From: Halobacteriovoraceae bacterium
GTDB taxonomy: Bacteria > Bdellovibrionota > Bacteriovoracia > Bacteriovoracales > Bacteriovoracaceae
Assembly (NCBI GenBank): GCA_002718735.1
Contig: PBFR01000025.1
Span: 1 to 14,893, forward strand
Length of the DNA: 14,893 nucleotides
Direction of reading: 5' to 3'
The notes beneath the pieces are model-generated. The model worked only from the letters and a program-made list of their open reading frames with translations. It ran no database searches and was not told where the DNA came from. Shown here in pieces: positions 1-5,657 of this stretch. Made by a program: the position numbers and the translations under genes. The stretch's first letter is position 1; the number at the start of each line of letters is the position of its first letter.

Positions 1-467
1 AAAAACAAAAAGTTAGATTTCACTACGGTGTACGTGAAAAACAACTTGTTAAAATGGTTAAGAACGCTAAGAAAGACACTTCAAGAGCATGGGTTGACAC
101 ACTAGTAGTAAACCTTGAGCAAAGACTTGATAACGTTGTGTTTAGACTAAACTGGGCACCATCTATTGCAGCTGCAAGACAAATGGTAAGCCACGGTCAC
201 ATCAAAGTTAACGGTAAGAAAGTTGACGTTGCTTCTGCAAAGATCAGCGTAAACGACGAAATCTCTATCACTGACAAAGGTGCTAAATCTGGAAACTACC
301 TTCAGGCCAAAGCAAAGCCAAGACTAAGTGCTATTCCTGCTTACCTATCTTCTGAGAAAGACGGTGAGAAAGAAAAAGCTAAAATGGTTTCTGAGCCACT
401 TCCAGAAGACATTCCATTCCCATTCGAAAAACGTCTAGTGATCGAATACTACTGGAAAGTTAGATAA
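1..467 (+). CDS. rpsD: 30S ribosomal protein S4, 5'-truncated by window edge
   Basis: This is the C-terminal three quarters of S4, the small-subunit protein that binds 16S rRNA early in assembly. The frame is open back to base 3, before the first ATG at 54, and reads KQKVRFHYGVREKQLVKM, matching the S4 'YGxxEKQ' segment, so the true start lies outside the window. 154 codons are visible out of a usual 200-210. The S4 RNA-binding domain is clear: RLDNVVFRL, then ARQMVSHGHIKVNGKKVD. The tail VIEYYWKVR replaces the usual VEFYSR. The zinc-knuckle region, if any, is outside the window. A terminator follows directly and rpoA does not, so the gene is not in the standard rpsM-rpsK-rpsD-rpoA order at its 3' side, or it is a second copy. 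Confidence 0.97.
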   Translation, partial: KQKVRFHYGVREKQLVKMVKNAKKDTSRAWVDTLVVNLEQRLDNVVFRLNWAPSIAAARQMVSHGHIKVNGKKVDVASAKISVNDEISITDKGAKSGNYLQAKAKPRLSAIPAYLSSEKDGEKEKAKMVSEPLPEDIPFPFEKRLVIEYYWKVR

Positions 468-495
468 TCATAGTTTTATACTAGGATTTAGATAT

Positions 496-527
496 AAGGC
501 CTCGCTTTTTAGCGGGGCTTTTTTTTT
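496..527 (+). terminator. Intrinsic terminator of rpsD
   Basis: The stem AAGGCCTCGCT / AGCGGGGCTT has a TTTT loop, pairs over about 11 positions with two G-U wobbles, and runs directly into a tract of eight or nine T. It lies about 30 bp after the rpsD stop codon. Confidence 0.9.
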
Positions 528-605
528 GTTAATTAATTTCTACATACGGCCTTTGTATCATAGCTCGTAGGGCGAAACTGCCTCCTAGGATGGTATTTTG
601 GTTTA

Positions 606-1217
606 ATGAGAAACTTGTTAATTTTCATTATTCTTTCCATATTCGCTTTCACGGCCCGTGCCAACTCTTACTACTCTTATCTATTGCTTCAACAAGAGAA
701 CTCTTATAGAGAACTTGGGACAATTGGGGCTCAGGATATTAAGTACGAGCACGACTTTGAGAGAGACTTTGGAGTTGGGCTTGAATATCGCTTTATGGAT
801 GATGGAAAGTTCTTTTTAGGTGCGGGTGCGGAGTATCAGGCACCCATTAAAGTAAAACAAAATACTACAATTCTTGATCAAGGACAAGATCCATCAGCAT
901 TTACATCTCGAGATGATCTTCAGCACATATCTTTCATCCACACCTATTTCAATGCACATAGTAGAATTGATGAAAAGTTCACATTCCTTGTAGGGGTTCA
1001 GGCCACAATGCCTGATGTTCGCTCACACGGACGCTTTGATAAATACAGAATCGCCAATGGCATTGGATACAGAGTGGGTCTTGAGTTTTCAATTTATAAA
1101 AAATGGAAAGGCCAATTTCACTATAGAGAGGTTGTTCTAGATACCGAGGACGCTAATTCTTATGAAGGAGAGATCGATATAAGCTCAATTATGGCGGCAT
1201 TAGGCCTAGAATTTTAA
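606..1217 (+). CDS. Predicted outer-membrane beta-barrel protein (hypothetical)
   Basis: A 203-residue protein with an N-terminal signal peptide (hydrophobic residues 3-16, then TARANS, likely cleaved after ARA near residue 19). The mature part has alternating hydrophobic/polar strands such as FGVGLEYRF, KFFLGAGAEYQ, FTFLVGVQATM, YRVGLEFSI and KGQFHYREVV, and ends in IMAALGLEF with a terminal Phe, the usual signal for outer-membrane barrel assembly. I do not recognise a named family; it is not obviously a member of the four-gene array next to it. Its Shine-Dalgarno is poor (AGGATGG lies about 13 nt upstream). Its stop codon overlaps the stop codon of the convergent gene, and no terminator is visible on either side. 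The function is unknown; a structural or small-molecule channel role is only a guess. Confidence 0.75.
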   Translation: MRNLLIFIILSIFAFTARANSYYSYLLLQQENSYRELGTIGAQDIKYEHDFERDFGVGLEYRFMDDGKFFLGAGAEYQAPIKVKQNTTILDQGQDPSAFTSRDDLQHISFIHTYFNAHSRIDEKFTFLVGVQATMPDVRSHGRFDKYRIANGIGYRVGLEFSIYKKWKGQFHYREVVLDTEDANSYEGEIDISSIMAALGLEF

Positions 1218-1750
1218 ATTCCGATATTAAAAGGAACTGAGACACTGAATAAAAGATAGCTTGCCCTCTCGTCAGTGGAAGTATTTGTGCCCAAAGCATT
1301 CTCTCGTTCTTTGAAATTAATTGTTCCATACTCGGCGTTTGCACTTAAATATGGGAAGAACTTATAACCCACTCCAAGCGTATAGCCTGAAGGTTGAAGG
1401 TATTCATTGTCATCATCATCAGTTGCATTTCCACCGATAATATAGCTTGCAAACACTCGAAGAAAAATAGGAAAGTCATATCCTGCAAACAAAGCGAAAT
1501 GATTGTAACTAAGTTCAGTACTTGAATTATTATCTATCTCCCACTCACCTTTTCTACCATCAACACCAAACATAAAACCCATGTTCTGTACTCCGGCCCT
1601 TGCGCCATACATGGTTCCGCTAAACTGGTTGGTGGAATTGCTGTCATCTTCACTCCAACCCCCGTTAAAATTAAACCCAGCGTAAGGTTCAATCAAAAAA
1701 GAAGCTTGTGTATTTAGCGACAAACAGAAAAGTGCGAACAAAATCTTCAT
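1214..1750 (-). CDS. Outer-membrane beta-barrel protein, array copy 4 (last in transcription order)
   Basis: 178 residues. The signal peptide (1-16, ending TQA-S) is followed by the array's hallmark mature N-terminus SFLIEPYAGF. Shared blocks with the three upstream paralogs are GARAGVQNMGFMFGVDGRKG in the middle, GYDFPIFLRVFASYIIGG, SGYTLGVGYKFFPYLSANAEY, and the end LLFSVSVPFNIGI. Its length and strand pattern suggest a small barrel of about eight strands in the OmpA/OmpX-like size class. Acidic loops (TDDDDNEY near residue 110) probably face outside. It is the most diverged copy at the C-terminus, with three extra residues after the family's final aromatic position. The gap to the upstream copy is 26 bp, which suggests one transcript. 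The stop overlaps the stop of the plus-strand gene. Substrate and role are unknown. Confidence 0.8.
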   Translation of the reverse strand: MKILFALFCLSLNTQASFLIEPYAGFNFNGGWSEDDSNSTNQFSGTMYGARAGVQNMGFMFGVDGRKGEWEIDNNSSTELSYNHFALFAGYDFPIFLRVFASYIIGGNATDDDDNEYLQPSGYTLGVGYKFFPYLSANAEYGTINFKERENALGTNTSTDERASYLLFSVSVPFNIGI

Positions 1751-1776
1751 GATTTTTCCCAGAGAAAAGAAATGGA

Positions 1777-2304
1777 TTAAAAGTTAATAGGAACAGATAT
1801 CGATGCCAGGATGTTTTGTCCTTCAAGATCACTTTCATCACCTGGATCAACTTCATCATATTTAAATGTCATGTACTCAATATTTATTGAAACAAGTGGA
1901 AACCCTTTATAGCCTAGACCTAAAAGAGATCCTGATCCTTCGCTAAAATCAAGTCCCGGAGCCTGAGCCTTACCACCAACTCCAAGTCCTGCCCACACTT
2001 TGAAGAAGGCCGGAAATTCATAACCAATAAATCCATAGTAGATTTCCGCATCCAGAGTTTCATCCTCAAGAGTAGTCCCGGCCTCACTGGCATCCACTGA
2101 AAAAGTTCCAAGTCTATAATCAAGGCCACCAAACAGCCCCATGTACTGGGCACCAAACTTTAGGCCATAACTTGGCCCATAAAACTGTGCATCGGTTGAA
2201 GATTCTTCTAACTCTCCCGATATACTTAGCCCAAAATAGGGCTCAAAAAGAATTGAGCCCCAAGCAGAGAAAGATATAAAGAAAAGAGTTAGAAGTTTAA
2301 TCAT
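1777..2304 (-). CDS. Outer-membrane beta-barrel protein, array copy 3
   Basis: 175 residues with a signal peptide (about 1-17, ending SAWGS) and mature start ILFEPYFGLSISG. The paralog blocks are GLKFGAQYMGLFGGLDYRLG, GYEFPAFFKVWAGLGVGG, GSLLGLGYKGFPLVSINIEY and the closing NILASISVPINF. By eye it is closest to array copy 2: both have a FKYDE/WKYDE segment, an acidic loop and DLEG before the last strand. The gene starts only 10 bp after the stop of copy 2, a clear operon arrangement; a weak ribosome binding site (AAGAGA) lies in that gap. Variation is concentrated in the acidic loops, as expected for surface-exposed segments. Specific function is unknown. Confidence 0.8.
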   Translation of the reverse strand: MIKLLTLFFISFSAWGSILFEPYFGLSISGELEESSTDAQFYGPSYGLKFGAQYMGLFGGLDYRLGTFSVDASEAGTTLEDETLDAEIYYGFIGYEFPAFFKVWAGLGVGGKAQAPGLDFSEGSGSLLGLGYKGFPLVSINIEYMTFKYDEVDPGDESDLEGQNILASISVPINF

Positions 2305-2314
2305 TAGTTTTCTC

Positions 2315-2848
2315 TTATAAGTTCAGTGGCAGAGATATGCTTAGTAAGTAGTGACTTCCTTCTAAATCAGTATCACCACTAATAACACCTGCATCGTATT
2401 CGTCGTATTTCCAGTTTACCATCTCAAAGTTGACACTTAAAAATGGAAGCCCGGTATATCCAATTCCAAGAATTGTCCCAGAAGGCTCCTTGTAATCGAT
2501 ACTATCTAGTTCGGCTTCTCCGCCAAAAATATATTCTCCCCAAACTCTTAACAAAATCGGGAAGTCGTATCCTACTACTGCAGCGTAAGTTGTTGCATCC
2601 AGATCTTCATCAGACTGCCCATCTTCTTCAAGAGTTATTGAGGACTTTCTAAAATCTAGCCCACCAAATAGACCAAGTTGTTGGAATCCAAGTCTCGCTC
2701 CAATAGTGCTTCCGCTATAATCTCCGTCTGCTGCTCCATTCTCCCAACTGCCGCTAAGTGCCGCACCAGCGTAGGGTTCAATCAACAGACCAGCTCTTGC
2801 ATTTGCAATCAAAGCAAAAAACAACAAGATCAGTAAGTTCTTTTTCAT
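2315..2848 (-). CDS. Outer-membrane beta-barrel protein, array copy 2
   Basis: 177 residues starting MKKNLLILLFFALIANARA, with a typical signal peptide and mature start GLLIEPYAGA. The frame also has an ATG 18 bp upstream, at 2866. I prefer the internal ATG at 2848 because AAAGGA (about 2855-2860) sits at the right distance before it and lies inside the longer reading, and the shorter form gives a clean signal peptide. Family blocks: GARLGFQQLGLFGGLDFR, GYDFPILLRVWGEYIFGG, SGTILGIGYTGLPFLSVNFE, and the end LLSISLPLNL. It is preceded by 48 bp that hold a small inverted repeat, and followed after 10 bp by the next copy. Function is unknown. Confidence 0.8.
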   Translation of the reverse strand: MKKNLLILLFFALIANARAGLLIEPYAGAALSGSWENGAADGDYSGSTIGARLGFQQLGLFGGLDFRKSSITLEEDGQSDEDLDATTYAAVVGYDFPILLRVWGEYIFGGEAELDSIDYKEPSGTILGIGYTGLPFLSVNFEMVNWKYDEYDAGVISGDTDLEGSHYLLSISLPLNL

Positions 2849-2872
2849 GATACATCCTTTTATCAATTTTAA

Positions 2873-2889
2873 TTAACAATCCTTGTTAA
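2873..2889. repeat. Inverted repeat between array copies 1 and 2
   Basis: TTAACAA-TCC-TTGTTAA, a perfect 7-bp inverted repeat in the 48-bp gap between the first two genes of the barrel operon. In RNA it could form a weak AU-rich hairpin. It lacks a following T-run, so it is not a convincing terminator; an mRNA processing or regulatory site is possible. Confidence 0.35.
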
Positions 2890-2896
2890 CTTTTTC

Positions 2897-3412
2897 TTAG
2901 AAATCTAGTGGCAGAGAGATTGAGGCCAAAATATTGGCCGCATCCACGTCATAGTCTGTCCCAGCGATTTCAACTTCGTACTTCTCAGCTCCGGCCTCAA
3001 GATTAAGGCTAACAAATGGAAGCCCTGTAAATCCAACACCAACTGCGTAACCGCTTTTAAAGTCATACTCGAAATCGTTGTCGCTATTCTCAAGGTCTGA
3101 AGAGATTGTATACTTTCCATAAAATCTCAAAAGGATTGGAAGATCTACACCCACAAAAGCAGAGGTGCTTGTTCTATCATAATCGCCAGCACTTCCTGTA
3201 TTATAGTCAACTCCAGCAGACACTAATAGGAAGCTATAACCAAGTCTTCCGCCAACAAATGCGCCAGTTTCAGTTTCATTGTCATCCGAAGGAACATCAG
3301 TCGTGGTAGCAATACTTCCATAACCAACATATGGTTCAATCAATAATCCAGAGTGGGCCTGAAGTGTGAAAGCAGCACAAACTGCAGCAATAAAAAGTTT
3401 ACTAAGTCTCAT
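2897..3412 (-). CDS. Outer-membrane beta-barrel protein, array copy 1 (first in transcription order)
   Basis: 171 residues with a signal peptide ending LQAHS (about residue 21) and mature start GLLIEPYVGYG. Conserved blocks: GGRLGYSFLLVSAGVDYNTG, GVDLPILLRFYGKYTISS, SGYAVGVGFTGLPFVSLNLE, and the end ANILASISLPLDF with a terminal Phe. It has the strongest ribosome binding site of the four (AAGGAG about 9 nt before the ATG), as expected for the first gene of the operon. The acidic segments near residues 40-48 and 110-118 are probable surface loops. It differs from the other copies by lacking the Gly-Gly after the FPILLR block. The promoter must lie between 3413 and 3626, but I cannot place a good -35/-10 pair. 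Function is unknown. Confidence 0.8.
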   Translation of the reverse strand: MRLSKLFIAAVCAAFTLQAHSGLLIEPYVGYGSIATTTDVPSDDNETETGAFVGGRLGYSFLLVSAGVDYNTGSAGDYDRTSTSAFVGVDLPILLRFYGKYTISSDLENSDNDFEYDFKSGYAVGVGFTGLPFVSLNLEAGAEKYEVEIAGTDYDVDAANILASISLPLDF

Positions 3413-3500
3413 TTAAACAACTCCTTGTTTATTTTGCATCACGAATTCCTGTATAGATTTTAAATGAAAATGAGTGTTCTGGTACAGCTTGAGCAACATT

Positions 3501-3514
3501 TGCACAGCTGCGCA
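3501..3514. promoter_or_regulatory. Near-perfect palindrome in the divergent promoter region
   Basis: TGCACAGCTGCGCA is a 14-bp palindrome with one mismatched pair. It lies midway in the 214-bp space between the divergently transcribed barrel operon and the TSUP permease. It is flanked by a looser inverted pair (AACATTTGC and GCAATATT). Its position fits an operator for one or both directions; no known regulator consensus is recognised. Confidence 0.3.
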
Positions 3515-3626
3515 TAGGCAATATTTTCACGAAATCTTCCTTGATAAACGTGTTTTTAGTTCTAAGTATATGATAACACTATTGCTTTAATAGACAATAT
3601 TAATCTCGAACATTTAAGGGGCATAT

Positions 3627-4421
3627 ATGGAGTTATTGGCGTTACTGGTTACAGGTCTTTCTGTAGGTTTAGTAAGCTCCTTCTTTGGCATTGGTGGAGG
3701 ATCAATAATAATACCAGTCCTCTACATCCTATTCCCCTCTTTACCTCCTGCGGCCGTGATCTCCACTTCTCTTGGCACAATTGCGCTAAGCGCAAGTCTT
3801 AACACTTTAAGATTTTCCAAAGCTGGACTTACTCCTGGTAAAAAGAAAATTATTGCCCTTTTCAGTGCAACTGCTTTAGGTGCGGTGATAGGTTCACAGT
3901 TTATTTATATCTTACCCGCGGCGGTTCTTAAAAAGTTCTTTTCAGTCGTATTGATAGTGCTGGCCATAAAGGTTTTTATTAAAAAGGGTTCAAGCTCACC
4001 TTCAGAAGAAGGTGACGGAAAGGAAACAATTCTTAAAGTAGTTTGTTTTTTAGGAGGATTTATTTCTAGTGTCACAGGCCTTGGAGGTGGAGCAATCTTT
4101 GTTCCGTTCTTCATAAGCTTTGTGAAGCTTCCTATGAAGAAGATCTCTCCTTATTCAAATATTGCTATGGTGGCGGCTTCAGTAACAGGTGTAATCCCCC
4201 ATTTTTTTAGGCCTGGAGAATTCGAACTTAAAAGTGAGCTTGCTCAAGCTGCTTTCATTGGACATGTAAATTTATTATTTATCCTATGCTTATTTGCAGG
4301 AGCATTTTTAAGTTCAAAACTTGGTGTAAAGCTGAATGACAACGTGGATGAATCTCGCAAGAAACTCCTACTTTCACTTTTATTATTTGGACTTGGCCTG
4401 AAAATTCTTATATCAGCCTAG
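3627..4421 (+). CDS. TSUP (TauE/SafE) family membrane transporter
   Basis: 264 residues, an integral membrane protein with about eight hydrophobic segments. The family's internal duplication is visible: GLVSSFFGIGGGSIIIPVL (GIGGG at 21-25) in the first half and GGFISSVTGLGGGAIFVPFF (GLGGG at 151-155) in the second, with a charged loop at about 118-135 between halves. TSUP proteins (Pfam PF01925, formerly DUF81) are inner-membrane permeases; characterised members move sulfite, sulfoacetate, thiosulfate or related organosulfur anions, but the substrate cannot be told from sequence. The length is normal. The ribosome binding site AAGGGG is 5 nt before the ATG. It appears monocistronic, divergent from the barrel operon and closed by its own terminator. 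No sulfur-metabolism gene is next to it except cysS, about 4 kb away. Confidence 0.92.
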   Translation: MELLALLVTGLSVGLVSSFFGIGGGSIIIPVLYILFPSLPPAAVISTSLGTIALSASLNTLRFSKAGLTPGKKKIIALFSATALGAVIGSQFIYILPAAVLKKFFSVVLIVLAIKVFIKKGSSSPSEEGDGKETILKVVCFLGGFISSVTGLGGGAIFVPFFISFVKLPMKKISPYSNIAMVAASVTGVIPHFFRPGEFELKSELAQAAFIGHVNLLFILCLFAGAFLSSKLGVKLNDNVDESRKKLLLSLLLFGLGLKILISA

Positions 4422-4451
4422 TGCTTAGCTCCATTCATAGATAAAAATGAA

Positions 4452-4476
4452 AAAGGCCTGCTTTAAGCAGGCCTTT
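4452..4476 (+). terminator. Intrinsic terminator of the TSUP gene
   Basis: Perfect 11-bp stem AAAGGCCTGCT / AGCAGGCCTTT with a TTA loop, 30 bp after the stop. The T-run is short because the stem itself ends in TTT. The flanking A-run on the left makes it potentially usable in both directions. Confidence 0.85.
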
Positions 4477-4552
4477 AACTTTCAAAACGTACACTATCGT
4501 TTGCTATCGATATGGGAATGTGCAAACTCAGTATGCACTAACCAACACATGT

Positions 4553-4581
4553 TTGCAATACCAAACAAAGTTTATTATAAT
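4553..4581 (+). promoter_or_regulatory. Sigma-70-type promoter
   Basis: TTGCAA, a 17-bp spacer, then a perfect TATAAT at 4576-4581. This is the best promoter match in the window. Predicted transcription start is about 4588-4589. The -35 overlaps one arm of a 7-bp inverted repeat, TGCAAAC (4521-4527) and GTTTGCA (4551-4557). Confidence 0.6.
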
Positions 4582-4588
4582 TATTTTT

Positions 4589-4690
4589 ATGAATAGAGAA
4601 ATTATCAAACAGACACTAATTTTAATTGAAGAGCTAGAGTTGATCGAAGATAAAATAAAAAAACTCTCAAAAACAAAAAAGAAGTCTTAA
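4589..4690 (+). CDS. Possible leaderless 33-aa protein, or the body of a small RNA
   Basis: ATG AAT AGA GAA opens a 33-codon frame ending TAA at 4690. The peptide runs MNREIIKQTLILIEELELIE and then a strongly basic tail KIKKLSKTKKKS: an amphipathic, helix-favouring segment followed by a Lys-rich end. There is no Shine-Dalgarno sequence. The ATG instead falls almost exactly at the predicted start site of the promoter at 4553-4581, so a leaderless message is possible. The low-complexity A-rich composition means chance is a serious alternative, and the transcript could equally be a non-coding RNA. I do not recognise a homolog. Confidence 0.35.
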   Translation: MNREIIKQTLILIEELELIEDKIKKLSKTKKKS

Positions 4691-4831
4691 TCCGAGTGGT
4701 TTCATCTCTTAAGGCAGGTAAGCTCAAGAAATTGTTTCCATTTCAAACTTTGTATAAAAATCCTCTTTTATTTTTAAAAACATGAAATAAACTTAAGACA
4801 CTCACTTTTCTGATTAAACACACACTGTTTC

Positions 4832-4872
4832 TTTTGCAAAAAAGGACTTTTTGCAAAAGGAACTTTTCCTTT
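4832..4872. repeat. Double TTTTGCAAAA palindrome and overlapping hairpin
   Basis: The 10-bp palindrome TTTTGCAAAA occurs twice, at 4832-4841 and 4849-4858, 17 bp apart, and the two copies can also pair with each other as an 11-bp stem. A second stem, AAAGGAA-CTT-TTCCTTT (4856-4872), shares bases with the first, so the two structures exclude each other in RNA. It could be a pair of operators or an alternating RNA switch; chance in AT-rich DNA is also possible. Confidence 0.4.
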
Positions 4873-5033
4873 CAAAACTTTTTCTAACATTTAAATTTGG
4901 CCGTAAGAAATTCTAAAATTTTTATGCTTATTACTTTTTGTCAAGAAACTATTTTCCCGCTGCGCAACACGCAGAAGTCAGCAATAGTGGGCACTTAGAT
5001 CATACATATTTTATTGTGACACCTTGCACTCTC

Positions 5034-5049
5034 GTTAACAATTGTGAAC
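5034..5049. promoter_or_regulatory. Palindromic candidate operator upstream of dksA
   Basis: GTTAACAATTGTGAAC is a 16-bp palindrome with one mismatched pair, 136 bp before the dksA start codon. The TTGTGA in its right arm could serve as a -35 with a weak CATTAA -10 at 5065-5070 (17-bp spacer), which would place the site over the promoter. The promoter assignment is weak. Confidence 0.3.
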
Positions 5050-5184
5050 CTTTTATGAAGAAAGCATTAATTTTGGCCTGTAAGGTCTAATAATTTCTTA
5101 CATGTAATTGGCAAACGAAACCGCCGTTGGTTTAATGCTTCCACACACATGAGAGTAAAGGTTTATTAGACAAGGAGAGCTTTA

Positions 5185-5619
5185 ATGAGCAACAGACTTA
5201 ATGATCACCTCACGGAAGGTCAGTTGGAAACCTTGAGAGACAAAGTAATGGCGGAAATCGAAAGAATCGAAAACAAGCTTGCTACTGAGAAGACCCACAT
5301 GGAGATGGCGAACTCGGGACGCGACGAAGTTGACTCTGCCAATGATGACATCATCAAACACTCGGAGTTGAGATTTACAACTCGCGAGACGCTTTATCTA
5401 AAAAAGCTTAAAAAGACTTTGCCTATTTTCGATACTGACGAGTATGGAGTATGTGAAGACTGTGGAGCTGAAATCACTTTTCAAAGACTAATGGCAAGAC
5501 CTACAAGCACAATGTGCATAGGGTGCAAGGAAGAGTCTGAGAGAGACGAATTACAAAGCTTTCACGGCAGAAGATCCAAGTCACTTGGGCAGCAAGTAAA
5601 CTTAACAGCAAGAGTATAA
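5185..5619 (+). CDS. dksA: DksA/TraR-family RNA polymerase-binding regulator
   Basis: 144 residues, close to the usual DksA length of about 150. DksA enters the RNA polymerase secondary channel and, with ppGpp, resets promoter choice (down for rRNA, up for amino-acid genes) in nutrient stress. Visible order: an N-terminal coiled coil (about 10-85) whose tip carries DEVDSA (Asp47, Asp50, Ala52), matching the DxxDxA tip motif needed for activity; then the C4 zinc finger CEDC...CIGC with Cys90, Cys93, Cys111 and Cys114 (17 residues between pairs), including the typical RPT before the second pair; then a 25-residue tail rich in Arg, Ser and Gln. All four cysteines are kept, so it is the zinc form rather than the zinc-free DksA2 type. 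A strong ribosome binding site (AAGGAG) precedes the ATG by about 7 nt. It is monocistronic with a terminator. Confidence 0.93.
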   Translation: MSNRLNDHLTEGQLETLRDKVMAEIERIENKLATEKTHMEMANSGRDEVDSANDDIIKHSELRFTTRETLYLKKLKKTLPIFDTDEYGVCEDCGAEITFQRLMARPTSTMCIGCKEESERDELQSFHGRRSKSLGQQVNLTARV

Positions 5620-5626
5620 AATAATT

Positions 5627-5655
5627 GGCCTCTTTCTATAAGAGGCCTTTTTATT
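5627..5655. terminator. Bidirectional terminator between dksA and the lipoprotein gene
   Basis: GGCCTCTT (5627-5634), loop TCTAT, AAGAGGCC (5640-5647), then a T-rich run. It serves dksA on the plus strand. On the minus strand the stem is followed by AATTATTTT, so it may also end the convergent gene, whose stop codon is at 5658-5660. Confidence 0.88.
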
Positions 5656-5657
5656 TT

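Larger units (their letters stand above)
4477..5184. other. AT-rich intergenic region ahead of dksA
   Basis: About 700 bp with no long ORF on either strand. It contains a consensus-like promoter at 4553-4581, a 33-codon ORF at 4589-4690, a double TTTTGCAAAA palindrome at 4832-4858 with an overlapping second hairpin to 4872, a small GC hairpin (CTGCG/CGCAG) at 4960-4974 and a near-perfect palindrome at 5034-5049. The dksA leader occupies the 3' end. I see no tRNA, rRNA or recognisable riboswitch. The length is unusual in a window where most genes are separated by under 200 bp. Confidence 0.6.

Noticed and set aside
2315..2866. Longer form of barrel copy 2 beginning at 2866
   Set aside because: The extension contains the ribosome binding site for the internal ATG at 2848 and disrupts the signal peptide's n-region.
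3541..3574. Promoter for the TSUP gene (TTGATA with TATGAT)
   Set aside because: The spacer is about 22 bp, too long for a credible sigma-70 pair; the -10 alone is not enough.
5149..5169. Six-codon upstream ORF in the dksA leader
   Set aside because: No ribosome binding site, no attenuator-like codon run, and such short frames are common by chance.
4477..5184. tRNA, riboswitch or CRISPR in the long intergenic region
   Set aside because: No cloverleaf, T-loop, known aptamer consensus or regularly spaced repeats could be found by eye.
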